Assembly: GCF_000313135.1 (NCBI RefSeq)
Contig: NW_004457406.1
Span: forward strand, 87,464-139,375
Direction: 5' to 3'
DNA length: 51,912 nt
DNA from: Acanthamoeba castellanii str. Neff
Taxonomy: Eukaryota > Discosea > Longamoebia > Acanthamoebidae
Part shown: positions 18,736 through 31,254 of the stretch, one piece after another
Numbering within the stretch: position 1 is the first letter of the stretch
Layout of the letters: each line of letters starts with the position of its first letter
The notes under the pieces: generated by a model
What the model was told of the DNA's origin: nothing
The model's input: the letters and a program-made list of their open reading frames with translations, nothing else
Database searches by the model: none
Program-made: the position numbers and the translations under genes

Positions 18736-21700
18736 TCAAGGCCGCGTGGGCGTGGGCGCCGGGGGAGAGAAGGCAAAGGCAACGCTGAGCAGCTGGTCGG
18801 CGAGCTGCCGTGCCTCGGCCGACGGATCACCTTGCGCCAGCGTCCGTAGACCGGCTTGCACCTGTGTTGTGTTGGTGTGTGTCATCAGCAGCTGATGATG
18901 ATCCACGTTTGTCCTTCTGGCGGTGGGCACACACACCACACACCACAATACACACGCACACACACACACACACTCGTTGTACAGCTGGCCGCGGTGGTAC
19001 CTGGTAGAAAACGGTGGGGACGGTGAGGAAGAGCTCCTCGGCGTCGGGAGAGCTCAGCACGGCGCCCAGTAGCTTCATGCCCGCCATTCGCACCTGTGAA
19101 CGACATTTATTACTATTTTGTAAATATATACTAGTCGCCGGCGTCTGCATGAATGAAAGATCATTGAGGGGGAGGGGAAAGGGACAACCTCGGGGGCGGG
19201 GTCCTGTAACGCGTGGACGGCGGCGGCGAGGAGCTCCTTGCCCTCGCCCCTAAACTCGCCCTTGAGCTGATAGGCGATCGTGAAGAGCAGCTGAAACCAC
19301 AACACACGAAATCAACGTCATTGGTTTTTGGCGCGTGTATCGCATTCCTTTCCCATTCTTTAACGTGTGTCGTGTCGTGTCGTGTCGTGTCGTGTCGTGT
19401 CGTGTCGTGTCGTGTCGTGTCGTGTCGTGTCGTACCTGGAGGTGAGCCGCACGGAGAAAGTGAAGCCCGAACTCGTGTGACGTGGACCCAGTGCCACTGA
19501 CGGCGAAGTAGGACACCAGCAGCTGCGGGATGAGCCACGCACCGAGCGCCTGCAGCACCGACAGACTGGAGCGCCCAACCACCACACCCGCGAAGAGACC
19601 AGTTGAGCCTCCTCCCCCCGATCGGGCGAACGAATGCTGCGCCGCGCGGCTGAGTGGGCTACGTACCCGATGCCCTTGGCCAGGGTGATGAGGACGTTGA
19701 TGGCGCAGATGCGGAAGCTGGGCGACAGCTGCTCTTCCACAGCGGCGCCCTGCTCCTCACCGACCTCCAGCCGCGCATTCGCGCGCGACGATGATGACGA
19801 TGACAACGCCTCGAGGCCGCGACTAGCTCTGCCTGTTAACCGCACACACGCCGCACGCAGAGCACCGCACACGCCGCACGCAGGCGAGCTGCATGTCACG
19901 CGAAAGCCGAAATGAAGGGTGAACGAAGAGGAGGAAACCAACCGGTGCAGACGAAGTGGAGGAGAAGCGGCAGAAGGTCGGCGCCCTCGCGCAGCGCGGG
20001 CTGGCGGGCCGTGAGGGTGACCTGCGAGGTGCGTCGGGCCAGGGCCAGCACGTCCGCGGGGTGGCCAGCGCGGACTTGAGCACCAGCGCCAGAAAGTCGA
20101 TGCACGCGTGCTGCAGCTTCTGCACCTCGAGCGAGCCTGGGCCGCGACCCGCAACCGCCACCAACGCATCGGTGCGCGTGCGTGCGTGCGTGTGTGTGTG
20201 CGTGTGTGTGTTTGTGTGTGTGCGGTGGTGCGTGTGGAGTGAAAGAAAGAAAAATGATGGGCGAGCGCGTACCGGTGGAAGAGGAGGGGATGGGCAGCTT
20301 GAGGAGGGAGAGGATGGCGGGCACGAGGTCGATGACGAACGGATGCGCCGCCTTGCCGTGCACCAGCAACGCGTTGCAGATCGCATAAATGTCGACCTTA
20401 CATTAACATTGAGCGTTAGCACACGACACACGACACGACACACACGACACACGACACGACACACACGACACACACGCGCTACGGCTGAATGGTACCTTGA
20501 TGTGGACGAGGGCGGCCTCGTCGATGTGGCGGAGGAGCGATTGTGAGATGGCGGGAAGAGTGAGCTTCGGGGGCAGGAAGGCCACCACCTCGGCCGCCAG
20601 CTTGCGCACGTCCTCGAACTCGTAGAGTTGAGTCATCCGCACCAGCAGCTGCTCGCGCAGTCGGACCAGCAGCTGCTCCTTCTCCTCCACTTCTATTTCT
20701 CTGATTTTCTTTCATCTTTCTTCTTCTTCTTCTTCTTCCACGCGCTGTTGGTGTTGCTCGACGATCGCCTTCTCCTGCTCTTCGTCGATCTCTTCGATCA
20801 GCGGCCGTGTGCGCACCTGCGTCGACATTAACAAAGTGAGACGGCGCGATTCGTGCACGAATTGTGTACGGTCTAAGGGGTTTGGTACGGTCGCGTCGTC
20901 GGTGCGTAGGGGCTGTTCTTCTTCGATTTGGTCCGTGGCGGGGCCGTCGGCCAGACCGAAGGCGCGGAAGGGGACCACCTTGAGCGCGAGCAGGGGCGCC
21001 AGCCGCGCGAACAGCAGGTCCCTCACCCGCTTCGCGCTGTCGTCGGCCGACGAGCTCAACAACTCCTCCGTCAAGCTGACCAAACATTACACACAGTTAA
21101 AACGTAACACGACGGCACGACACGCCACCGCACACGGCCAACGACACGACACGCGAGGCAGCGCGCAGTTGTACCTCTCTTGGGTTTCCATGCGTTGAAG
21201 GACGAGCGGCAGGAAGTCGAGGAGGTGCTGACCCAGCTGTGTGCCGACCTTGCTGAGGAACTTGACGATGACGGGCTCCTCGGGCCGCGCGAACAGGTGG
21301 CTCAGCAGCACCGATATGAGCGACGGCCACACGTGTGCGGGCAACTGCGACGGGCGAGCGACACCTTAAACGTAAACCGAAATGTGTGCGTGTGCGTGTG
21401 CGTGCGTGTGCGTGTGCGTGCGTGTGCGTGCACAAACCTTTTCTGCCCACTTGGGCACGAGCCGGAGGACACGCTCGGCAAGCTCGTCGCGCTGCTTCTC
21501 GCGGCGTTGCAGTGTGTCGGCGGGCAGCGCCTTGGGCGTGCCGATGACTCCCGGCGTAAGCTTGGTGGCCGACGACTCCCTCTTTTCGTCGGAGGTGTGC
21601 CGCTCGCTGCATAACACGAGGGCGTCGGCACACGACGCACACGACACGACACGACACACACACACACGACACGACACACACGACACACACCGCACCACAG

Positions 21701-24700
21701 GTGATCGAGCAGAATGCTGACGGTGCCGGTGACGTCGGGATGGCCTTGCATGAGGGCCAGCAGGGCCTGATCCGCTGCCGACCGCACCCGCGCGTCTTTG
21801 TCGTACACCAACCGCACCAGCGCCGGCACGATGTCCCTCGGCTCTGCGCGGCGGGACGTCAGCACGCGCGTGTGTCGTGTCATGTGTCTTGCGGCGTGTG
21901 CGGTTGCGTGTGCGGTTGTGCGTACCGAGGTTCGCAAAGAGCGCGGAGGCCTCGAGTCGCAGGGTGAGCTCGGTGTCGTAGAGTCGCTTCAGCAGGTGGT
22001 CGGCCAGTCGCTTGCTGAGCTCAGTGCTGCGCCGACCGCCGCCCTGCGCGAGCTTGGCGTCGATCTTGAACACCTCCACTAGGATCGCGAGCGCGTGGCC
22101 CCGCTGAGTCTTGTCCGTCGAGTCCAGCCGGCGAAAGATGTCCTCCAGAATGCCCTCGGGGTGGCTGCTCCCAACCGTCACACCATCGAGTTTGAATGCG
22201 TGCGTGTGCGGTCGAGCGTGTGCGGCGTGTGCGGTGGTGCGAGTGTGCGTACGAAGCGGCGTATTCAGCGATGAACCCGATGATGGCGGCAGACACGCCG
22301 TCCTTGCCCTCCAGCAGAAGCAGCAGGCTCGAAGCGATCCCGCCCAGTTTCTCGCTGCCCATCTCCAGCACCAGCACCGACCTACGACGCCCGATTGCTT
22401 AGTCTCAGCTTTTAGAAGAAGAACGAAGAAGAAGAAGAATGAAGAATGAAGAATGAAGAAGAACCTGAGGATGTGGACGGCGAGTATTTGGTTGGCCTCG
22501 TCCGGCGCGCGCAGTTGCTTGGGCAGCTCACCGTAGACAAAGTCGGCCAGGTGGGCGTTGGCCATGGCCGCCTTGATCTCGGCCTTGGACATGCGGCCAA
22601 GGAGCAGCGAGAGACAGACCAGCGTCTTGAGGTTCCCTTCCCGGTCGTACTTGGCGCCCAGCACGAACGGATCCTGCAGTGACGATGACGACGATGGCGA
22701 TGAGCTAACGGTGGTGTGTGTCATGTGCGTGAGTGCGTGCGTGTGTGTGTGCGTAGTGCGTGAGTGCGTGCGTGTGTAGTGTGTGTCGTGTGTCATGTGT
22801 CATGTGTCGTGCCTGCAGCGCGGCAAAGAGTCGCTCCAACTCGGCGACGAGGCGCTTCTCTCGGGCGAACGGGTTGTCCTCGCGCAGGTACGACGGGTAG
22901 ATGTTCCACGAGACGGCAAACACTTTCTGCGCCGTGGAGTCGTCCTCTGCACAACACGAGTGAGACGAACACTGTTCGGTCACGTATGCGGTCGTGTGGC
23001 GTGTGCGGTCGTGGCGTGTGTACGTTTGTGCAAGGTGGCCGTGTCGCGGTACTGTTGGAGCAGGTTGGTCGAGTTCTGCAGCGCATCGAGTCCCGACACA
23101 AAGAGCGGCCGATGCAGCTTGTACCACTAGTGGGACCGGGTCACAACCACCCATCGCACACATCACAACCTACGGTTAATGTCATGAAAATATATACCTG
23201 TATATATAATAAATACAGACGATAACGGCGTGTGCATACCTCCTTCAGCTCGACGAGAAGATCGGCCACGAGGTCGAGTTCGCTCCAGAGCTGCGCCACG
23301 GGACCCCGAGCTTCTTTCTTCTCCTCCTCGACTTCCATGAATTCCTCTTCTTCATCTTCTTCCTCTTCGCCGCCGAGATCCTGAATCAGCACGCCCCCCT
23401 TGGCGGGTTGCGGCGCCTTCGCGGGTGCTCGCTGATGGGCGGTGGTGGCGACGATCTCCCTGACTACTGGTGACGATGACGATGCCGACGACGATGGTGT
23501 TGAGGAGGAACGGTCAGCACGCGATTGCTTCTGCTGTTGGTGGTATTCCCGCTGAATCGCGGCGAAGGCCTGCTGGGCCATGAGGTGGATGATGGTCAGG
23601 CACAGGTCCGCCGCGCCGACGGTCAATCGCGTCGGCTGCCGCGCTTGGCCCTGCTTCACGCTGAAGATCAAGAGCGGGGAACCACACACACACACACACA
23701 CCACACACACACCACACACACCAGGGGTGAGCCAAGCGGTGCCCAGGCCCTAGGGCTTCTCTACACTACGACGCGGTGTACCTGTCCTCCTTGACCACGC
23801 GAAACAGGCTGGGCAGGAACTGTTGCAGCAATCGAGGCCACTCAATGCGCCTCTCGTCCTCCACCTTGCCCTTCTTGTTGGCGCTCAGTCGATCGCCGAT
23901 GTTGAGCAGCCCTGCGTGATGAGGACGGTGGTGTGTGACCGATCAGCAAAGTGATAGTAGCAGACGGACAACACTACTGAGGAATGGTCTACGGGGTACC
24001 TTGTGGGATGAGCGACGGCTTGGTTGGCGCTGTTTGTGTGGCTTCCGGGCTGGCGTGGCCCTCGTTGGCTAGATCTGCTTGCCACAGGAGTGGTGAGTGC
24101 CCACGACACACAACAACAGCAACGTGCACCACGCGCACAACGGGAAGACAACAGGGAGAGAAGAACAGTCTCAGGTACCATTTGTGACCTGTTCTGTGAT
24201 CCACTTGAGCGCCGCTACGCTGTACATCTTGTGGTGCTTGTTGGCCCCAACCAACGTCTCTGCCAGCACAGCGCAGCAATGCGTAGTGTGATACCTGGGT
24301 GGAGAGGACGGTGAGTAGCGGCTTGGCCTTTGCACGAAACGATTAGAGTGGAGAGGAGAAAGAAGTAGAACAAGTAGAGACTAGTGTACGTGAGGAGCCA
24401 GCGGAAGATCCTCCACACTCGGCATCGGCTGCTTTCGCTCAGGTTCGCCACCTGAGCAGCACACGAATGTACTTCAACACAGAGCATGCCCACGGTTGGT
24501 GCAATGAGTGGGGCGGGGTCCTACCTGCTCAAGCAGCGCGGAGCTGACGGAGCGCATGGCCGCAGCACCGTCGCCAGTGTGGAGTGTAGCGGTCAGGCTG
24601 TCGAGTGCTCGGCTCACGGAAGCGGCGGCAGCATGTGTGGAGGGGCTCCAAAACCGTAGCGACTTTGGATCTGCCTTGATGAGGATGAGTAGCGCCTTGC

Positions 24701-24839
24701 CCAGCGGCAACGTTGAAGATGAAGCAGAAGAAATCGTTGTGATTTGGCGCAGCGTGAATTCATCGCTGCTGCCCGACGCAGACGAGGAGCCCACTCGCTG
24801 TGACACTTCCCTGAAGCTTGCACCAACAGCGCGCTCCAT
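18736..24839 (-). CDS. very long HEAT/ARM-type alpha-solenoid protein
   Basis: From the ATG at 24839 (MERAVGASFREVSQRV) through about 20 exons to the stop at 18736, nearly every exon encodes amphipathic helix pairs typical of HEAT repeats. Examples are IVPALVRLVYDKDARVRSAA, GKELLAAAVHALQDPAPE, VRMAGMKLLGAVLSSPDAEE and QLGQHLLDFLPLVLQRM. An acidic low-complexity linker (EEEEDEEEEFMEVEEEKK) sits near 23300-23370 and a Glu-rich coiled segment near 20720-20760. No catalytic domain is visible. Such proteins act as scaffolds or transport adaptors. TANGO6/RTP1-like and other HEAT scaffolds were considered, but no signature decides between them. A total above 1,000 residues is likely. Individual splice sites were not all checked, and two adjacent genes cannot be excluded. 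Confidence 0.65.
19363..19433. repeat. CGTGT pentanucleotide tandem
   Basis: About 12 perfect CGTGT units, in an intron of the HEAT-type gene. On the coding strand the unit is ACACG. Confidence 0.95.
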
Positions 24840-24926
24840 CTTCTGCCTTTGTTTTTTATCTCTTTTTTGTCTTTTGTTTTTTGTTTTGGTTTTTCTCTCA
24901 GTTTCTTTTTCTTCCAGGCCACAGTT

Positions 24927-27900
24927 CTAGAGGAAGAGGGTGGTATCAGAGGGCTGGCCCAGTACGTGGCGGTAGTGGGTGGTCATCTGGGAGAACGCCG
25001 AGTAGAGGTTGCCCACGAACAGCTCCGCATGAGCGCACACCACCATATCCACCACCGCAAAGTGGTTGTTGTCGAACTTGGCCGGAAACAGCCCTCGCGT
25101 TTCCGGATCGTTCAACTTGGACACCTGGACGGGGTGGTGCACATGTACGACATGAGAAGAACGAAAACGAAGAACGAAGAACGAAGAACGAAGAAGGGGC
25201 GCGGCGATGATCATGTACCCATGGCAGGTCGTTGAGCAGAACGTCATCGCCATCCTGAGCGGTGAGATCGGTGGCGACGAAGATGCGGGTGTAGTTGCCC
25301 ATCTCGCGGATGGCGGTGAGCCGGTGGATGATGTCTGTCATCGGTGTGTAGCAGCGATCGAACACCAACGCTCTGTCCGTGATCTTGACCCTTTCGTCTG
25401 CTACGTCGCCTTCATGGTCCTTGACGGCGCGACAGTACTTCTCGTAGTCCGCTCCCCTCCGCAGGTGAACCGCGGCGTAGGGCGCCGTGCCGTCTTCGCT
25501 GAGCGCGTCGATGTACTCTCGGGCCTTGGCCACCAACGGCGTCGGGAAGCGGAGCGCGGCATGGAGGATGGCGTGGAGGAACGTGGGCGGTACGTTGTAG
25601 AAGCCGCGCAGCGAGTTGAAGATGATCAGCTCCCGCTGGCCGTACTTGCCCTGCCCGACTTCTGCACGATCCTCTCCTCGTCGGACGTCCACCCAGTCGC
25701 GCCCGCGCTGTGGCTGTCGCTAGTCCACTCGATCTCGTCGACCCGGGCGACCGAGAGGCCCTGCGACTTGAAGTAGTAGTTTCGATGGTCTCCGCCGCCC
25801 GTGACCTCTTGCTGTTGCGCGTCGGCTGCCGACTTGAGCTTGATCATGTCTGTGTGCAGGTTACCGCGATCGGCGAGGTTGCCGCTCAGTTGCACCTCCT
25901 TGACCTTGACCACCTTCTGCTTGCGAGTCAACGTCTCAACCTTGGCGACGGCAGCAGCAGCATTCTCGGCGTCGATCTTCTGCTGGGCGGCCGCAGCTCC
26001 GATGGCGAAGTCGGATGGACGGTAGACGATGGACATCTTCTGCGACTCCGCTTGAGCCTGGACCAGGTCGATCAGTTTGCCCTTGAGGTCGGGGGTCAGT
26101 TGCTTTGCCTGACCTTCCACGCCGCTCGCGAAAGAGTTCAGGAATGCCGCCCTGTGCACCGTGAGGACCACATCATTAACACTGACGGAAGGTAATAAAT
26201 CAACGATCCCGTACCACGAGGCTGTGGGCGCGTAGTCCTGCAGCGCAGTGGTGTTGAGATAGACCATTGCCGGCCTGCACGGGGGCTGGTGCGTGAGAGT
26301 CTGCAGACAACAGCGGCAGTGCAGCGCTTGGAGCTGAACGTCGACGTACGTGGTGGGGTGGTAGTAGTTATCGCTCGAGCCATCCCCGAACAGGGGCAGC
26401 ACCAGCGTCCTGACCCGGTAGAACAGCCCTCAAGGTGAGTCCAAGGAAAGCTGTGTGCGAGGCGGCGCAGAGGCTAGAGTGTACCTATCGAGAAGCTTGG
26501 CCCAGGCGAGGGCCTCCATGAGCGCGAGCATCTGGTGGCTGATGCCTCCGTGCTCGTTGTACTTACCCGGTGGCGGCTGGTACACCAAGTACCGGCCCGC
26601 AGCCTCTGCACAAGGCCCATGTCAGTCGCTGGGTGTGTGCGGTGCATCCCCGTAGCTACGAGCGTAGAAGTTGCGACCTGTGGGGCGTACCATTCTTCCA
26701 GGACGCGGTCTCAAGGAGCACTTGGAGGTGATGCTTCATTCCGTGCCTTCCGCTCTTTCGCCACAGGTGGTCGTCGAGCTCCTCGGCCGCCGCGGAAGAA
26801 TGGTGCGGGTGAAGTCCGTTGTAGAGGTGCAGCGAGTGGAGATCGTGCGCGGCCTCCTTCCAGTTCTTCCACACGTAGCGGCGCCTCTCCATTTCCTCCC
26901 ACTGTTCGTCGTCGCCGTCGAAGCCCTTGAGTATCTTACGCACTGCGGGCAGGATGCGCGTCTGCAGCAGAATCCTCCGCTTGTCTATTCGCCCGAGACT
27001 GTGAGCACCGAGCGTGCCCTCTTCGTCGTTTCCGCTTTCGTCATCTCCTGTGTCGTCGTGTTCGGCCGCAGTTGAATCGAGGCCGCCCTTAAGGAGTCGT
27101 AAGCGCGCGTTCTCGTCTTCGAGGCGCTGTATCTCACGCTCCTTGTCCTTGAGTTTCCGTTCTACCTCGGCCTCCACGCTCTCCACAGCCCAGCGGGCAC
27201 CAGGCGCCACGTACACCCCGGCTTCTTCGTCGTACCACTTCAGGTGCGACGATGGTACCAGACCCTCCCGCCCCTCGCCTGTGCAGCGGTCAGTGTAAGC
27301 CCGGGTTAGTCCGAGGGATTGAAGCGCCAAGAGTGTCTACTCGTGCACGTACCATTCTTGACCCGCCACCATACGTTGCTCGGCACTGCGTGTACGACGA
27401 TTACTTCTTCGCCTTCGTAGAGTGGGAGCTCGTCCTCATCGTCTGTCGCGCTGAAGTCTTTCGTCGCAATGGCGACCACTCCGAACTTGGCCAGCGAGTC
27501 GTCTCCGCTTGCCTTCTCCGCTTCGGTGAGCCCTGCCCTCTTGCGGCCGATGTCTCCAAGTAAGTCAGGCGGCCGATAGGCGTCACCGTCCTTGAAGAAG
27601 TCCCCGTTGGTGATCTCCTCAATGATGGCCCGTAGAGCTCTACACAACACATACACACAGCCGATGAGATGGCCACGCGTCAAGCGCTGACTGAAGAAGC
27701 AAGAGCACACCTCTGTCGCTGGCCACCATCGCTCTCGGTACCAGCGTCGCCATTCGAGGCCTCTTCTTTGGCGCTGATGGCGAGAAGTGCCTCCACGACC
27801 TTGTCCTGGAGGTGCTGGAGGGCGCGGTCGTTGTGGCGCTGTACCGCCGCTACCACGTCGCCGATCCACTGGTTCATCTGCTCAAGCTGCATCTCGCCCA

Positions 27901-28580
27901 GTCGCACCTTGCGCGAAGCGAGCCGCTCGTTGGCGCTCATCTTCGCTTCGAATCGCTTCTCCTGTGCATCTACCCTCAGGTACTTGCCCTCCAGCAGCAG
28001 TAGCTCGTTGGCCAGCTCCTCCTTCGTTCTGGCGCACAGAAGAAGAACCGTAAGTGGTTGATGAAGTTCAACACGGAAAGGGATGCGCGCGGCGTGTACC
28101 ACCACACGGTAAGGCGCTGCAGAGTCGTGGCGGTGCATAGGATGGATAGCGCAACGCGTCGAGTTCAAATTGTAAGAGGTATGTAGCGCTGCTCGGCGGC
28201 GTGAGTGGCACGTACTGGTTAAGCAGCTTGGCAAGAGCGGCATCGCGGCCAAGGTAGTCTTCCCTCTCGTTCGCCCTCAGCTCTTCCTGTTTGCGAAGCG
28301 CCAGCTCGTGACCTTCGACCTTCTTCTTAAGTACCTTGAGAAAGCGATGGTCCTCTTTGAGGATCTCCTCTTGTTCCTCGAGGCTCAGGCTCCTGGCTGC
28401 GGTGTAGGGGGCTGCGGTGGTGGGAGCGATCCGACGAATCTGCTGATGCTCGTGTGTTGCATCCACCAAGCTCGACGATTCATAGCGATAATGGAAAAGA
28501 TGGAAGTAGAAGTAGAACCACCCGCACAACACTGCCAGCATGGCAAGGCACACCCATCGCTTCCATCTGTGGGGCTGCAT
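24927..28580 (-). CDS. type II membrane protein: coiled coil, SH3, O-fucosyltransferase-like domain
   Basis: The start is the ATG at 28580 (MQPHRWKRW), at once followed by a hydrophobic membrane segment (VCLAMLAVLCGWFYFYFHLF), as in Golgi type II glycosyltransferases. Next come heptad-rich helices (about 27780-28400) and a canonical SH3 fold: ATKDFSATDDEDELPLYEGE, then VWWRVKNGEGREGLVPSSHL across an intron. A second coiled coil follows (VERKLKDKEREIQRLEDENARL). The catalytic region begins YLVYQPPPGKYNEHGGISHQ with AKLLDRTLVLP, and later has AVHLRRGADYEKYC, RIFVATDL and FVGNLYSAFS. That set matches the GDP-fucose-using O-fucosyltransferase superfamily, with the conserved HLRR arginines that hold the donor. 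Fucose transfer in the secretory pathway is inferred from the family; the acceptor is unknown. Stop at 24927. Confidence 0.8.
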
Positions 28581-28718
28581 TTGATTTGCGCAGGCAAGGA
28601 AAAGCGCGCGAGAAAAGTTGGCCTCGGCGTTTCCGTGCCTGCGTTGGAGTTGCCGGTGCCAACTCCCAGCGAGCAAGACGCGACTCAGTACATCCGCTAC
28701 AGAGCTCAGAACACACCA

Positions 28719-29603
28719 ATGCAGCAAGTAGTGCGTCTCTTGACCTTGGAACGGTACACAATCCTCTCGTCTTCCCACATCGACGCAGCAAGTAGTAAGC
28801 CTCTTGCATCGTTGGCGCGTAGGTATCAGGATGCTGTCGATGCCCTGAACACGTTGAACACGGTCAAGGTGGTCATCGAGGGCGCGGGCGACGAGTGGAA
28901 GGCCGAGGCGACCTCCCGCCTATGCTCCATCAGGCCGTCGTCGAGCTGGGCGCTACACGTCACGAAGGACGAGAAGAAGCGGGAGTTCTTCTCCTGCCTC
29001 AAGAAGTGCTTCCACATCCTGGAGAACACTCGCGACGCGGTACAGACCTGCAACACTTCCCTCCGCTAAGCTGCTGAAGATACTGAAGCCTCGTGGCTAG
29101 CTTGCCTGTGAGTACGAGATGCTGAACGCGAGCGAGATTGAGAAGGCACCGTTCCTCTGGCAGCAATGGATGCACTACGCCGAGTCATGCTCTACACAGG
29201 TGCCTATCTCCCCGAACCGAACGCGTATTTTCATTGCTAAGCAGCATTGGCTTCTTGCTCGAGCAGGGCTATCAAAGACAGGCGGCAGTGGTATGTACCT
29301 CTTCCTCTAGCTGCGGCGGTCCGCGTCGCTGACCGTTGATGCCTTCAGGGATTTGAGAAGGCTGTCAACGAGCTCGGCAAGCTATCTGAAGACGCCATGA
29401 GCAAAGTGCAGAGATCGGTAGTGCTTACCTACTGCTATCTCGAGAGGGCCAAGTGTTTCCAGGAGAGCGGGAAGCCTGGTACGCGGTCATGAGTGCGCCA
29501 GCCGTAGACATCGCACTGAACTGACCTGTTCCTTCCTCTTCCTTGAACTTCCCCCGTAGTCGAAGCCGCAGCAGCCCAGCAAGTCGCACGTAGCTACGCC
29601 TGA
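28719..29603 (+). CDS. 193-aa helical protein of unknown function
   Basis: Four exons (28719-29039, 29113-29199, 29349-29478, 29560-29603) sum to 194 codons without a frame conflict. The protein is predicted helical and charged throughout, with FFSCLKKCFHILENTRDAYEML and GFEKAVNELGKLSEDAM, and a C-terminal pair (VLTYCYLERAKCFQESGKPV, EAAAAQQVARSYA) that has the look of a TPR-like helical hairpin. No signal peptide, membrane helix or known motif is seen. The segment 29249-29294 is skipped as intron; a frame there (IGFLLEQGYQRQAAV) also reads well but does not splice in phase. The start is 138 bp from the divergent fucosyltransferase-like gene. Confidence 0.5.
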
Positions 29604-30002
29604 CCGGGAGGACACCCTCGTGTCACTGCGCTTCACTCGTCTGCATTAGTCTGTGGCTAGCAAGCTCCTCGTCGCTAGCGTGAACAAAGAAACCGCCTTG
29701 GCGTCAGGTTCGACTCTTGCACTGTTGGTCTCCCTAGGGCTGAAAGGAAAGAGTGAGAGCATCTAGACGGTGGAGAGAAGAGAGAGAGAGAGAGAGGCGC
29801 AACGCCTTCTTGTTGGGATCTGGGAGCGTATGTATGAGAGGAAGAGATTAGTTTATTCGTCGGTGGTCCGAACCGCTTACACGACGAGAACAAGCGAGTG
29901 ATGATGTGATGACGGTGGGTAGAGGGCAGAGAGGAAGCGATCGCAGAGGTGATAACATGCAGAAGGAGGAGGACGAAGTGGTGGTAGAGGAGAATAAATT
30001 AA
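29604..30002. other. convergent 3' spacer
   Basis: About 400 bp between the stops of the helical orphan (plus) and cytochrome c1 (minus). It contains a GA tract at about 29778-29798 and AT-rich DNA next to the cytochrome c1 stop. No exon or RNA gene is recognised. Confidence 0.4.
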
Positions 30003-31254
30003 TTATACGGTGGGCCAGTTCTTACCGGGGAATTGGACCTTCCGGTTCTTCAGGACGGACCACTTGAACCTCTTGATGTACCAGCTGCAGCCGAAGAGGG
30101 CGCCGAGGTAGATGAGGACCTTGATGCCCATGACCCTCCGCTCGTCTTGCTCGGGACGGGCGGTCCAGCACAGGAAGGCCGACACGTCCTTGGCCATCTG
30201 CGACACGCTCGCCTCGGTGCCATCCTCGTACTCGAGCATCCCATCGTTGAGGGGGGGAGGCATGCCGATGGCGCCACCGGGGAAGTAGGGGTTGTAGTAG
30301 AGGCCCTCCCTCACGTTCAGGCCAGCGGGGGCGGGCATGTAGCCGGTGAGCAGAGCGAAGATGTAATCGGCACCCTGCTCGCGGGCCTTGACCATCTCCG
30401 TCAGATCGGGGGGGATGGCGCCAGCATTGGCGGAACGGGCAGCCTCCTCGTTGGGGTAGGGGCGGGGCAGGTAGTCGGTGGGCTTGCCGGGGCGGGTGAA
30501 CATCTCGCCATCGTCGTTGGGTCCATCCTCGACCTCGGTTTCGGCGGCCATCGCGATGACCTCCTCTTCAGTGTAGAGGGTCTCAATGAGGTTACGCCAA
30601 GCGATGTAGTTCAGGCTGTGGCAGGCAGCGCACACCTCCTTGTACACCTGGTGGCCGCGACGCAGGCTGCATGTGGCGCGAGATGGAGAAAAGAAAAATC
30701 AGGATCGTTGATTTTGACATCGTCACTAAGCGCTACGTAATGCTTCGTTCAGATCGGTTGGGACGCACGCACCTGGCCACATCGTAGGACTTCCATTCGG
30801 ACTTGTGGCTCCAGGGGTAGGCGGGGGCCACGAGGACATCGTCGGAGCAGCGAGCCCGGCTGATGAGGGTACCCGCGGCAGCACCGACGGCACCAGCGCC
30901 AATCACGAGGCCCAAAACGTTGGGGTGGAGCCTCTTGGCCGAGGCGCCCGCCGACGTAGCGAACGAGCGGGTCTGCGAGCGGAAGGCCTAACAGCGCGAA
31001 AAATCGAGGTGAGCAAAATGTGCCGAATTACGCCCCACTGCGGGGCTGAAAGGATAAGGGTTATAAAAACGCTAACGCTGAAGTGCTGAGTGCTGGGTGC
31101 CGCCGGAGAAATGTGGGGGTGGGATGGTGATAATGATGGTGGTAATGGCGCAAGTAGATCGATGTGCAATGACTGATTATAAAGCGCGAGTGCAGTGGAA
31201 GAGAAGGGACATTACCATGCCCGTGGCGGAGGTAAGAGTCCTCTGTCTCAGCAT
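30003..31254 (-). CDS. CYC1: cytochrome c1, mitochondrial complex III
   Basis: Three exons (31216-31254, 30773-30987, 30003-30666) sum to 306 codons, 305 residues. The first two exons encode an Arg/Ser/Thr-rich presequence (MLRQRTLTSATGM, then AFRSQTRSFATSAG) followed by a hydrophobic stretch, fitting the bipartite import signal of cytochrome c1. The heme is held by VCAACHSL with both cysteines, unlike the single-Cys form of euglenozoans. The axial Met lies in YFPGGAIGMPPPL. A C-terminal membrane anchor (VLIYLGALFGCSWYIKRFKW) holds the protein in the inner membrane. The protein carries electrons from the Rieske centre to cytochrome c. Each intron lies at a codon phase that restores the family sequence. 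Confidence 0.97.

Noticed and set aside
19363..19433. Regular short repeats that could suggest a CRISPR array
   Set aside because: The units are contiguous CGTGT tandems without spacers, lie in an intron of a eukaryotic gene, and recur as simple repeats all over the window.
29249..29294. Exon IGFLLEQGYQRQAAV of the helical orphan
   Set aside because: No acceptor and donor pair joins it in phase without a 20-nt intron or a stop. The four-exon model without it sums to an intact frame.
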